A DNA stretch of 64,000 nt, from positions 1 to 64,000 of the forward strand of contig NZ_JOFZ01000003.1 of NCBI RefSeq assembly GCF_000721265.1. The letters are read 5' to 3'. Source of the stretch: Streptomyces sp. NRRL F-5126. GTDB taxonomy: Bacteria > Actinomycetota > Actinomycetes > Streptomycetales > Streptomycetaceae. Below are positions 1 to 7,778 of the stretch, piece after piece. Numbering within the stretch: position 1 is the stretch's first letter; every line of letters begins with the position of its first letter. Under the pieces are notes generated by a model. That model made no database searches. It was not told the origin of the DNA and worked only from the letters and a program-made list of their open reading frames with translations. The translations under genes were made by a program, and so were the position numbers.

Positions 1-1
1 C

Positions 2-355
2 CTGAATGATCACGGATCCCGTGTCCGCTCTGTCATCCGCCCCGACCTGCGGCATCTTCACGTCAGTTGGGCGATCCCGGGAACTCGCGCAAGCCCTGGA
101 AAGTGCCGCCTGTCCGCATCTCTGGAGCGCCTTCTCCAGCTGGTGGACGGCAAGACCTACAAGTTTCGTACCAACGCCTTTGACGGCGAAGGTGCTGCGC
201 GGTACAGGTACGAGGGTGACGAATACCAGAACGACGTCTCACTGCGCTACATCGACTCGGTGGAGAACCAGGAGGCAGGCGGCCGACTCGGCGCCTGGTA
301 CGAGAACGACCGCATCCTGAATTGGGACCCATTCATCGTCACCATCGGTGACTGA
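2..355 (+). CDS. Unknown protein, left end cut by the window
   Basis: The frame is open from base 2 to a TGA at 353-355, so this is the C-terminal 117 residues or fewer of a longer protein. An internal GTG at 143 could also start a 70-residue product, but no good ribosome site precedes it. The C-terminal part is acidic and rich in Tyr, Asn and Asp (YRYEGDEY, YIDSVENQ, WYENDRILNWDPF) and looks like a soluble beta-rich domain. I recognise no family. It is followed by a strong terminator shared with the convergent gene at 419-916. Function unknown. Confidence 0.5.
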   Translation: MNDHGSRVRSVIRPDLRHLHVSWAIPGTRASPGKCRLSASLERLLQLVDGKTYKFRTNAFDGEGAARYRYEGDEYQNDVSLRYIDSVENQEAGGRLGAWYENDRILNWDPFIVTIGD

Positions 356-384
356 CTGAGATCCGCGAAGGCGGTCTAGACGGG

Positions 385-414
385 CTGCGGGCCGCCCTCA
401 GGGGCGGCCCGCAG
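385..414. terminator. Perfect hairpin between convergent genes
   Basis: Bases 385-397 and 402-414 form a perfect 13-bp GC-rich stem with a 4-nt TCAG loop. It lies 30 bases after the stop at 355 and just before the stop at 419 of the opposing gene, so it can end transcription from both sides. No U tract follows, as is common in Streptomyces. Confidence 0.8.
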
Positions 415-418
415 TGTG

Positions 419-916
419 TCACGTCTGGCTGATGCGCCAGATCTGCACAAGGCAGTACTGGTCCTCACCATCGAGTTCTTCTTCACGTCCGAGTGGTGTC
501 TCCACCGGGCCTGGGGACGGGATGAGCGGTGAGGTGAACGGGCCATTCTCACGGTTGAACACCCAGTGCCAGCGCATTTTGTACGTCCCGGGTGACGGCA
601 GGATCAGGGGGATCGGGTCCATCCCGCTGGTGATGACCTCAATCCCGAGCTCGGCCGTGGGAAGTTCAACCTCCACCTCGGCCTGGCCTGACCACGGGCC
701 AGGCACCGGCGCGGGCTCGGTGGACCAGCTCTCCAACCGCACAGGAGCCCGGATGACCTGGGACGGGACCTGCAGAAAGACCATGCCGGGAGCCGAGAGC
801 AACCACTCCGAGAAGTCCACATTCGGGGTATACGTGTCCACACTGGTGTCGACGAGCCCGAACTGGCGATAATTCGGGTGGACCGTGGTCTCGAACACGT
901 CCAAGAGCCTGCCCAA
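419..916 (-). CDS. Hypothetical protein, weakly ComJ-like
   Basis: A 165-residue soluble protein. A TTG start at 916 is preceded by AAGGGG at a good distance; an in-frame GTG at 900 is the alternative. There is no signal peptide or membrane segment. The residue pattern is NYRQF near the N-terminus, then VEVELPTAELGIEVITSG, PSPGTYKMRWHW and a final CLVQIWRI strand. This resembles the beta-sandwich layout of ComJ, the inhibitor of the DNase NucA, but only by eye, and no nuclease gene is visible next to it. It is convergent with the partial gene at the left edge. Treat the ComJ link as a hint only. Confidence 0.6.
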   Translation of the reverse strand: MGRLLDVFETTVHPNYRQFGLVDTSVDTYTPNVDFSEWLLSAPGMVFLQVPSQVIRAPVRLESWSTEPAPVPGPWSGQAEVEVELPTAELGIEVITSGMDPIPLILPSPGTYKMRWHWVFNRENGPFTSPLIPSPGPVETPLGREEELDGEDQYCLVQIWRISQT

Positions 917-1398
917 CTGCCCACCCCTTCAGCACTGATACGGATGAGGGCAACGTAACACCTGCAGGAATCAGCGCCGTTCCCCACCTTCCTCGTTCCG
1001 GGCAGGCCTGAGCGGAAAACTGCCACCACCTGCGTCCGAACTGCGCCCTGGAGGTCTCGCAACGCCATGGAGCTCGCTGCCCGGCGACCCCAGGCCCCAG
1101 CCAATGCCAACTGCCCCCTTCTGCTTCAACTGGAGATCCACGCCCCAACCTCTGCCACCAGAAAGGGACGAATTATTCCTGAGTTGGCCATGCGGAACCA
1201 TTCGGCCAGGCCCAATTCTGCACTGCACCAGATGTCCGCGCCACGGCATGGCTGACGAGGCACAAAGGCAGGGCAGCTCTCGGGCGGCGACTCGGCGGTG
1301 AGCGGCCGACGGGGCGCGGCCGACCGGGCGCGGCCGGAATCCGCTGCACGCGCGCTCGAACGGGCGCGGATCACGCCGTGGCCGCCTAAAATCCCGTC
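917..1398. other. Intergenic region upstream of the helicase gene
   Basis: No convincing gene lies in these 482 bases; the open frames here are short or shadow the helicase gene. The GC-rich word GGGCGCGGCCG occurs at 1312-1322 and 1326-1336, with a partial third copy at 1362-1369. A promoter for the helicase gene is probably at the right end. Confidence 0.5.
1387..1392 (+). promoter_or_regulatory. Candidate -10 box of a leaderless promoter
   Basis: TAAAAT stands out in GC-rich surroundings and ends 6 bases before the ATG at 1399. That spacing would place the transcription start at or next to the start codon. The helicase gene has no purine-rich ribosome site, which fits a leaderless mRNA. 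No clear -35 box is seen. Confidence 0.4.
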
Positions 1399-3567
1399 AT
1401 GCCGCATCTCGCGTTCGACATCGCCTTCTGCCAGCAGTTGGAGAAGCTCGAGAAACACATCAGGAACGGTGTGTTCGACGCCTGGGAGAAGTTCGAGCGG
1501 CTCACCCTCGACCAGCTCTTCAAGGACCCGGGCCTGAAGCTGGAGTCCCTCAGGGGCGCGAACGACCGGCAGATCCGGACGATCCGGATCACTCAGGGTG
1601 TCCGTGGTGTCGTCCTCGCGCCCGAGACGGGAGACACCTTCGTGCTGCTGCGGGTCGGCCCGCACGACGAGGCCACCGAGTGGGCGAAGAAGCAGAAGGC
1701 GACCATCAACGCCGTCACCGGCACGGTCGAGCTCCGCGAGATCACCACCCTGGAGGAGCTGACCCCCACCTACCAGCGCATCGCGCCCGCCGAGGAGCAG
1801 CGGCTCTTCGCGAAGATCTCCGACGGCGACATGGCCGCGCTCGGCATCGACGCCATCACCCTCGCGCAGGCGCGCGCGCTGACCAGCCTTGAGCAACTCG
1901 ACGTCTTCAGCCGCTTCTTCCCGCCGGACCAGTACAAGGTGCTGGAACACCTGGCTCTCGGCGCGAGCGTCGAGCAGGCGTGGCAGGAGGTCGTCGTGCC
2001 CGCTCTCGCCGACGCGTCGTCGCAGGAGCCCGTCGACACCACCGACTACGCCACCGCCATCGCCCGCTCCGGCACCCGGATCGCCGTCGTCGCCGATGCC
2101 GACGAACTGCGGGACATCCTCGACAAGCCGTTCGCCGCGTGGCGGATCTTCTTGCACCCCGCCCAGCACAAGGTGGCCTACCGTCCGTCGTACTCCGGCC
2201 CGGCTCAGGTGACCGGAGGGCCCGGGACCGGAAAGTCGGTCGTCGCTCTCCACCGGGTGCAGCACCTGCTGCGGCACCTGCGTGACGGCGATCGCATCCT
2301 CCTCACCACGTTCACCAATGCCCTCGTGGACTCCCTCACCGAAGGGCTCTGCCTGCTCGTCGACGATCGGGACCTGCGCGACAGGGTCGACGTCATGACC
2401 GTCGACGCCTTCGCCGGGCGGGTGGTGAGCACCGCTCGCCGGCCGCTCACCGGATACGAGGAGACCGCCCGGTGGGAGCAGGCCGCGGAAGCCACCGGCT
2501 TCACCGGCACCCCGCAGTTCCTGGCACAGGAGTACAAGCACGTCGTCCTCGCCCAGGACATCCGCGGCCAGGAGGCGTACGAGCGCTGCGAGCGCCGGGG
2601 CCGCGGCAGTGCGCTGCCGGCGTCCGCACGGCCGCCGGTGTGGCGGACCATGGAGGAGTTCACCCGGCGGCTGGCCGGGGACGGGCTGCGCACCTACCTC
2701 GGCACCTGCGCGGAAGCCGCGGACCTGCTGACCGAACAGGGACCGCGCTACCGGCACGTCGTCGTCGACGAGGCCCAGGATCTCCACCCGGCCCAGTGGC
2801 GAATGCTCCGCGCGGCCGCACCGCGCCGCCCCGACGACCTGTTCATCGCGGGCGACCCGCACCAGCGGATCTACGACAACCGCGTGTCACTGAAGTCCCT
2901 CGGCATCAACGTCGCCGGCCGTTCGACCAAGCTGCGCAAGAACTACCGCTCCACGCAGGAGATCCTGAGCTGGGCGACGGGTCTCCTGCTCGGCCGCCCC
3001 TACGCCGAACTGGCCGACAGCGGACGGCACGACACTCTGATCGGATATAGCTCCGCTCTGCACGGCTCGGGGCCGAGTGTCCATGAGGCGGGGACGGAGG
3101 AGACCGAACTCGACGCCTTGGTCGAGCAGGTGCGTGCGTGGCTGGACGGCGGCGCCACTCACGGGGAGATCGGGATCTGCGCACGGTTCAACAGGGCCTG
3201 CGAGAAGGCCAAGGACCGCCTTGTCGCGGCCGGTATCACCGCCAGCCGGGTCCGCGCGGGGGCCGCGCGCACCAACGACGCGGTCAACGTAGGCACCATG
3301 CACACCTTCAAGGGGCTCGAGTACCGCTACACCGCTGTCATCGGCGTCAACGACCGTGCGCTGCCGAATCCTTCGGCCATCACGCCGGAGGACGTCGACC
3401 GGCTCCAGCACGAGGCAGACCTGGCCGCGGAACGCTGCCTGCTGTTCGTCGCCTGCACCCGGGCCCGGGACGGCTTGTACGTCTCGTGGAGCGGAAGCCC
3501 GAGTCCGTTCCTGGTCGAGGCCGGCTGCGGAGGAGAGCAGCCGTCGTCGTTCGCTCGTCGCCCTTGA
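1399..3567 (+). CDS. UvrD/Rep-type helicase with RelE-like N-terminal domain
   Basis: A 722-residue superfamily 1 helicase. Walker A is GGPGTGKS at residues 273-280, Walker B is VVVDEAQD ending at 461, motif V is GTMHTFKGLEYR, and motif VI is ACTRARD at 685-691. The first 100 or so residues are unlike the usual UvrD start. They contain a KLESLRGANDRQIRTIRI strand pair followed by VLLRVGPHDEATEWAKK, as in RelE/ParE-type mRNA interferases. Proteins with this fused layout occur in actinomycetes, and their role (repair, nucleic-acid surveillance or defence) is unsettled. The gene stands alone with no antitoxin partner. The ATG at 1399 is chosen because the N-terminal domain starts there and a -10 box lies just upstream. 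Confidence 0.88.
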   Translation: MPHLAFDIAFCQQLEKLEKHIRNGVFDAWEKFERLTLDQLFKDPGLKLESLRGANDRQIRTIRITQGVRGVVLAPETGDTFVLLRVGPHDEATEWAKKQKATINAVTGTVELREITTLEELTPTYQRIAPAEEQRLFAKISDGDMAALGIDAITLAQARALTSLEQLDVFSRFFPPDQYKVLEHLALGASVEQAWQEVVVPALADASSQEPVDTTDYATAIARSGTRIAVVADADELRDILDKPFAAWRIFLHPAQHKVAYRPSYSGPAQVTGGPGTGKSVVALHRVQHLLRHLRDGDRILLTTFTNALVDSLTEGLCLLVDDRDLRDRVDVMTVDAFAGRVVSTARRPLTGYEETARWEQAAEATGFTGTPQFLAQEYKHVVLAQDIRGQEAYERCERRGRGSALPASARPPVWRTMEEFTRRLAGDGLRTYLGTCAEAADLLTEQGPRYRHVVVDEAQDLHPAQWRMLRAAAPRRPDDLFIAGDPHQRIYDNRVSLKSLGINVAGRSTKLRKNYRSTQEILSWATGLLLGRPYAELADSGRHDTLIGYSSALHGSGPSVHEAGTEETELDALVEQVRAWLDGGATHGEIGICARFNRACEKAKDRLVAAGITASRVRAGAARTNDAVNVGTMHTFKGLEYRYTAVIGVNDRALPNPSAITPEDVDRLQHEADLAAERCLLFVACTRARDGLYVSWSGSPSPFLVEAGCGGEQPSSFARRP

Positions 3568-3822
3568 AGCGAGCCGCCCAAAACCAGCCATGCAAGATAG
3601 TTTGACGATGCTTTCACCCACGTGAGAAGGTGTTCCCGCTTCAGCGCGTAAAGGCGGTATGGCGCAGGACGCGTCGTGGCGTAGAGGGGTGGGACGGGCG
3701 GTAGCGAGGGGGGCGGCTTCGGCCGCTCGCAGTTTTGCCGGAAATTACCGGCGACCGAGACCCTTCTCCTGCCCACAGCATCGCGGGCCTCTCAGGGGGC
3801 GCTCGCGCGGAAGGGGCGTGTG

Positions 3823-4560
3823 ATGGTTGGCAAGAAGACTTCTGGCGATGACGAGGGCGCGGTCGAGAAAGCCGGGCAGTGGGTCGCAGGTCTCGCGGAG
3901 AAGGTCATGGTGAACGGCGTGGGGCCGGTCACGGGGTCGGTGGCCTGGGCCGAGGCTCGTCTTGCGCGCCGTCAGGGTGCTGCTTACAGGGCGCCTGACG
4001 ACGAGGAGCGCCGTTCTCCTGAGGAGATGAAGGACGATATCGACGCGGTGATAGCCCGGCTCATAAAGGAGTCCGTGGCTGCGGCCGGAACCCAGGGATT
4101 CGTCACCGGGCTCGGAGGGCTGATCACTGCCGGCGTGACGATCCCCGCGAACGTGGCCGCGTCCTTCACCGTCAACATGCGGTTGGCCGGCGCCATCGCG
4201 CACCTTCGGGGTTGGGACATCGGTGATCCGTACGCGCGGACCATCGCGATGATGCTCGCGATCGGAATGAGCACGCAGAGCGTTCTGGCAGCCTTCGGAG
4301 TAAAGGTCGGTCAGAAGATCGGTGAGCAGATGATCAAGAAGATCCCGATCGCGATGATCCGGGCGATCAACAGGAAGGCTGGGTCCTTCCTCATAGCGAA
4401 GTACGGAACCCAGCGTGCCGCGATCACACTCGCCAAGGGCATACCGGTCCTGGGAGGCATCGTCGGAGGAGCCGTGGACGCAACCGCGACTGGCGTCATC
4501 GGACGGGCCACGGACAAGGCCTTGCGCGGTGAGGCTTTCCGGGCCGCCGACTCGCAATAA
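3823..4560 (+). CDS. EcsC-family protein
   Basis: A 245-residue protein of the EcsC family. The charged N-terminal third includes EEMKDDIDAVIARLIKE. A glycine- and alanine-rich part with amphipathic or weakly hydrophobic helices follows (GFVTGLGGLITAGVTIPAN at about residues 93-111; IPVLGGIVGGAVDATATG near the end). Family members are thought to be membrane-associated but have no proven activity; in Bacillus the namesake sits with an ABC exporter, whereas no exporter is present here. The ATG at 3823 is preferred over the GTG one codon earlier because GGAAGGGG at 3809-3816 is better spaced for it. It is convergent with the cupin gene, with 47 bases between stops. Confidence 0.8.
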   Translation: MVGKKTSGDDEGAVEKAGQWVAGLAEKVMVNGVGPVTGSVAWAEARLARRQGAAYRAPDDEERRSPEEMKDDIDAVIARLIKESVAAAGTQGFVTGLGGLITAGVTIPANVAASFTVNMRLAGAIAHLRGWDIGDPYARTIAMMLAIGMSTQSVLAAFGVKVGQKIGEQMIKKIPIAMIRAINRKAGSFLIAKYGTQRAAITLAKGIPVLGGIVGGAVDATATGVIGRATDKALRGEAFRAADSQ

Positions 4561-4607
4561 CGGAGTCGGCAGCCCGTCAGGGAGGTGCGAGGCCAGAGCT
4601 CGTTGAC

Positions 4608-5096
4608 CTACTGCAGCGGGGGCCCGATGTGCTCGGTATCGTACTTGACCGCAAGCGCCTCGATGCGCGAGTCATCGTCATTGATGACCCCGCCGTTTTC
4701 CTGGGCGAGTGCGGCGATCTCGTAGAACAGCCCGTCCGGTCCTGCGGGCGCGAACATGACCAGGAAACTGGCCCGCTCGCGTCCGACCACCCGGGGTGCG
4801 TGGGCTGTTCCGCGTGGCACCATGACAAGCGTGCCAGGCGTACCACTTACCCGTTGGTCGCCGATCTGGAAGTCCATCCGGCCCTTGAGGACGTAGAAGA
4901 GCTCCTCGCTGCCGTGATGGATATGAAGAGGAGGCCCGAAGCCGGGCTCCGCCGTTCCCTCCATTACGGCGATGGAGCCCGAGCCGTGGTCGGCGGCGAC
5001 CCTGCCGATCAGGTTGGGGATCAGCAGGCCGTCACCCGGGATCGGCCGGCCTTCGCCGGCCGGTAGGACGATCGCGCCATTGGGAAGGTAGCTCAC
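4608..5096 (-). CDS. Cupin-domain protein
   Basis: A 162-residue single-domain cupin. The first cupin motif is seen as PLHIHHGSEELFYVLKGRMDF, with metal-ligand candidates His, His, Glu. The second motif is TPGTLVMVPRGTAHAPRV, with the last His. Such proteins bind a metal and act as dioxygenases, isomerases or sensors; nothing here fixes the substrate. Its promoter region has a 17-bp palindromic site (5113-5129) nearly identical to one in front of the tetR/azoreductase pair at 6711-6727, so the TetR protein probably controls it. It transcribes in the same direction as the two redox genes to its right. Confidence 0.85.
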   Translation of the reverse strand: MSYLPNGAIVLPAGEGRPIPGDGLLIPNLIGRVAADHGSGSIAVMEGTAEPGFGPPLHIHHGSEELFYVLKGRMDFQIGDQRVSGTPGTLVMVPRGTAHAPRVVGRERASFLVMFAPAGPDGLFYEIAALAQENGGVINDDDSRIEALAVKYDTEHIGPPLQ

Positions 5097-5112
5097 GACG
5101 TTCCCTTCTGAA

Positions 5113-5129
5113 CGTAAGCGGACTTTACG
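5113..5129. promoter_or_regulatory. Operator-like site, copy 1 (TetR module)
   Basis: CGTAAGCGGACTTTACG is an imperfect palindrome 17 bases upstream of the cupin start. It shares 14 of 17 bases, including CGGACTTTAC, with the site at 6711-6727 next to the tetR gene. Confidence 0.65.
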
Positions 5130-5223
5130 TGCGGCAAACGGGCTGTGCCCCGCCTGCTTGGAACCCGTAAGTGGGTGTTCTGGGGGCGCGGGTCTTCGGT
5201 ACGGATGAAGAGGGTGCGCAGGG

Positions 5224-5862
5224 TCAGTCGCGGACGGTGAGGCCGATGGAGAAACTGCTGCTGGGGACGGCCTTGCCGAGCATGGCGCGCATCAACAGCA
5301 CGCTCGTTCCTTCGAGCCAACGAGCGCTCGTCAGGTCGCCGACGTCGAGCGGGCGCAGCGCCAGGCTCTCGACGAACACTGACACCTGCGCCTTGGCCTC
5401 GGCGTCGTCGCCGGCGATGAACACGTCCAGCGGGCGGGGGTCCTCGGGTGTGTGGGCGGCCAGCACGTGGCCGAAGACGGTGTTGAACGCCTTGACGACG
5501 TGCGCTCCCGTGGGAGCCGACTTGGCGATCTCCTGAGCGGCGGAGCTGCCCTCCGGCGCAACCAGTCCCGTGAGGTCTGGGTTGAACGGGTTGGTGATGT
5601 CGACGATCACCTTGCCCGACAACGCGTTGCCGAACTGGCGCACGAGTGGTGCGGCGTGGGCGTAGGGCACGGCGAGGATGACCATGTCGCCGGCCGGGGC
5701 CGCACCGATCGTCCCCGCCGTGGCGCCGCCGATCGCCTTGGCCAGGGCGTCGACCTTGGAAGCATCGCGGCCGATGATCTCGACCGCGTTGCCGCCCGCG
5801 AGTGCGCGCCTGCCCAGGGCACGGGCCATGTTCCCCGTGCCGACGATGCTGATCCTGCTCAT
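5224..5862 (-). CDS. F420/NADP-dependent oxidoreductase-like protein
   Basis: A 212-residue Rossmann protein starting at the ATG at 5862, preceded by AAGGAG. The N-terminus is SRISIVGTGNMARALGRRAL (GxGxxA nucleotide loop) followed by IGRD. Later motifs VILAVPYAHAAPLVRQ, VIVDITNPFN and VVKAFNTVFG are typical of the NADPH-dependent F420 reductase (Npd/Fno) family and its F420-independent relatives. The substrate is unknown. It lies 142 bases downstream of the broken reductase gene and is probably cotranscribed with it. A longer in-frame reading to 6126 exists but has no family match and no ribosome site. Confidence 0.85.
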   Translation of the reverse strand: MSRISIVGTGNMARALGRRALAGGNAVEIIGRDASKVDALAKAIGGATAGTIGAAPAGDMVILAVPYAHAAPLVRQFGNALSGKVIVDITNPFNPDLTGLVAPEGSSAAQEIAKSAPTGAHVVKAFNTVFGHVLAAHTPEDPRPLDVFIAGDDAEAKAQVSVFVESLALRPLDVGDLTSARWLEGTSVLLMRAMLGKAVPSSSFSIGLTVRD

Positions 5863-6004
5863 GGTGTGCGCTCTCCTTCTTCTCGGTCTTTTGGTCTTCC
5901 TCGCCGGCGCCGGGTCGGGGCGCACGGTCGGGGCGTGGGCCGCGTTCGGTTCACGCGGTGAAGTACAGGTCGAGGTCGCGGGGTCCCTGCGCCGTCGGCC
6001 CGGT

Positions 6005-6633
6005 TCAGGCGGTAGCGATGCCAGCGCCGACCTTGTCGGCTTCCTCAAGAGCCCTGGAGCGCAGTTCGGCGGCCAGATCGCGCAGGCTTTCCATGCCGGG
6101 GGTGGTGGCCGCGATGGTGAGTTCACGCTCGATGACGGTCAGGTCGGCCTCCCAGACGTCGGCGAGGATGCGCCTGAGGTAGGGGGTGGAGTGGTCCCAG
6201 GCCTCGCGCGGGGTGCCCGGGCCGTAGCCGCCGCGTACGGTGACCAACACGGTCGGCTTGCCCTTCAGGACGGGCGTGGTCGGTCCGGCGGCGGCGATCA
6301 CCAGGTCGACCCACGTCTTGAAGTGCTGGGAGACGCCGAAGTTGTAGAACGGCACGGCCAGGACGACGACATCCGCGCCACCAACTCCTCGACGAGGTCC
6401 TGGGCATCCGCGAGCACCTCACGCTGGGTGGAGGTGCGCTCCGGTTCAGGGGTGAAGCCGGCGACGGTGGCGCTCGCCCAGATGTGTGCCGGCAGCGGGT
6501 CGGTGCCCAGGTGGCGGCGCACCACCTTTTCGCCGGGATGCGCTGCCGTCCACTTCGCCTCGACCACGTCGGCGATCTCCGCGCTGGCGGAGGCCGCGGG
6601 CAGGATGCTGGCATCGAGTCGGAACAGGGTCAT
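6005..6633 (-). pseudogene. FMN-dependent NADH-azoreductase/quinone reductase, frameshifted
   Basis: Two minus-strand frames together make one AzoR-type flavodoxin-fold reductase of about 209 residues. The first frame starts at the ATG at 6633 behind AAGGAG and reads through ADAQDLVEELV. The second continues as ADVVVLAVPFYNFGVSQHFK, and later GPGTPREAWDHSTPYLR, to the stop at 6005. The switch is near 6376-6380, and one added base would restore GADVVVLAVPFYNFG. As it stands, translation from the native start runs into a wrong frame and stops near 6298, losing the conserved quinone-binding half. This is either a true recent pseudogene or a sequencing error. It lies divergent to tetR. Confidence 0.8.
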
Positions 6634-6710
6634 GGTCGAACTCCTTGGCCGGTCAAGGCCGCACACATGGGCGGCGGGGGCTGTGATGCGGGCTCGGTGG
6701 CTCGCGTTGT

Positions 6711-6727
6711 CCTAAACGGACTTTACC
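6711..6727. promoter_or_regulatory. Operator-like site, copy 2 (TetR module)
   Basis: CCTAAACGGACTTTACC lies between the divergent reductase gene (start 6633) and tetR (start 6753) and matches 14 of 17 bases of the site before the cupin gene. It sits just upstream of TATATT at 6733-6738, a likely -10 box for tetR, so a bound repressor would block both directions. Confidence 0.65.
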
Positions 6728-6752
6728 CCGCTTATATTCCCTCGGCTACCGT

Positions 6753-7388
6753 GTGAATGTGGAAACCCCCCTGCTGCCCATCGGGCCTCCTCCCGCCGAG
6801 CGCGCCGACGCTGCGCGCAATCGCGAACACCTGCTCAACGTCGCCCGCGAGATGATCTCCGAAAGCGGCGCGAGGCGGGTCACCATGGACGCACTGGCCG
6901 AGCGAGCCCAGCTGGGCAAGGGAACCGTCTTTCGGCGCTTCGGCAGCCGGGCGGGCATCTTCGCCGCGTTGCTCGACGACGCCGACCGCGCGTTCCAGCA
7001 GCAGGTGCTCTACGGGCCGCCGCCGTTGGGCCCCGGCGCCGACGTGATCGCCCGGTTGATCGCCTACGGCCGCGCGCGCACCGGATTCCTGCTCGAGCAC
7101 CATGCGATCGAGCGCGCCGCACTCGATCGCAACCAGCAGGTGGCCATCGCCGCCGGAGGGATGTCGACCACCCACATCCGAATGCTCCTCGGGCAGGCCC
7201 GGCGCGAAGGCCTCCTGCACACGGCCGATATCGACAGCCTGGCGATGCAGCTCGCCGCAGCCCTCGAGGGTCCCTTCGTGATGTACCTGGCGCCCTCGGA
7301 GGACACCGGCCCGGAATCGGCACGCCAAGAAGCCGCGCTCGCCGACAGCTGGAAATCCCTCGTCGAACGCGTTGTGACGTTCAGGTGA
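6753..7388 (+). CDS. TetR-family regulator
   Basis: A 211-residue TetR-type regulator with a GTG start at 6753. The N-terminal helix-turn-helix is seen as RRVTMDALAERAQLGKGTVF followed by RRFGSRAGIFAALL. The ligand-binding part is alanine-rich and unremarkable. It is divergent from the frameshifted azoreductase gene, and a shared 17-bp site (6711-6727; second copy 5113-5129) is the probable operator. By analogy with other TetR/azoreductase/quinone-reductase pairs it may respond to quinones or other electrophiles; the ligand is not visible from sequence. Confidence 0.88.
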   Translation: MNVETPLLPIGPPPAERADAARNREHLLNVAREMISESGARRVTMDALAERAQLGKGTVFRRFGSRAGIFAALLDDADRAFQQQVLYGPPPLGPGADVIARLIAYGRARTGFLLEHHAIERAALDRNQQVAIAAGGMSTTHIRMLLGQARREGLLHTADIDSLAMQLAAALEGPFVMYLAPSEDTGPESARQEAALADSWKSLVERVVTFR

Positions 7389-7537
7389 CCGCGAGGATCA
7401 GGGGACGGGCGGAGCAAGGCGCCGGCGGGCACGTGATCGGCGACCGCCTCGACATCACCGGCGTCTGCTGCCCGTGGAGACGCGACGAGGGCCGCGACCG
7501 TCAGGTCGGGCCCTCGTATGCGTAACGTTACTTCGAG

Positions 7538-7622
7538 TGTCCGAGGGGGGACTTGAACCCCCACGCCCGATAAAGGGCACTAGCACCTCAAGCTAGCGCG
7601 TCTGCCATTCCGCCACCCGGAC
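7538..7622 (-). tRNA. tRNA-Leu (anticodon GAG)
   Basis: Read on the minus strand, an 85-nt class II tRNA starts GTCCGGG and pairs with CTCGGAC near the 3' end, followed by discriminator A. The anticodon stem is CTAGC/GCTAG around a seven-base loop TTGAGGT, with GAG opposite + bases 7587-7589. A variable arm TGCCC...GGGC and the T-arm TTCAAGT are present. The 3' CCA is not encoded. It reads CUC and CUU leucine codons. Confidence 0.93.
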
Positions 7623-7728
7623 GAGTGGTCTCCCGTGGCGTGTCCGCCGCAGTGACGTGGTCAACGATACCAGGGGTTCGGGGTCGCTTTCACCTGCGTT
7701 TGGCGTGGTCAGGGGGTGGCTCTCGGCG

Positions 7729-7767
7729 GGCCTCACGCCGGGCTGCGGGGCCGTCCGGCGTGAGGCC
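7729..7767 (-). terminator. Terminator after the aldehyde dehydrogenase gene
   Basis: A perfect 13-bp inverted repeat (7729-7741 with 7755-7767, 13-nt loop) lies 12 bases past the stop of the minus-strand gene ending at 7779. Confidence 0.75.
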
Positions 7768-7778
7768 GAGCACGCGGG

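Noticed and set aside
1312..1369. Repeated word GGGCGCGGCCG as a possible CRISPR or iteron array
   Set aside because: Only two full copies and one partial copy of a short GC-rich word, with no regular spacers. Probably compositional.
1126..2862. A minus-strand open frame of 578 codons opposite the helicase gene
   Set aside because: Low-complexity and without motifs, whereas the plus strand encodes all helicase motifs.
4561..4607. Terminator between EcsC and cupin genes
   Set aside because: No stem longer than a few base pairs could be drawn in this gap.
7538..7622. tRNA-Leu as an integration site with a mobile island next to it
   Set aside because: No integrase, excisionase or duplicated tRNA 3' end was found on either side.
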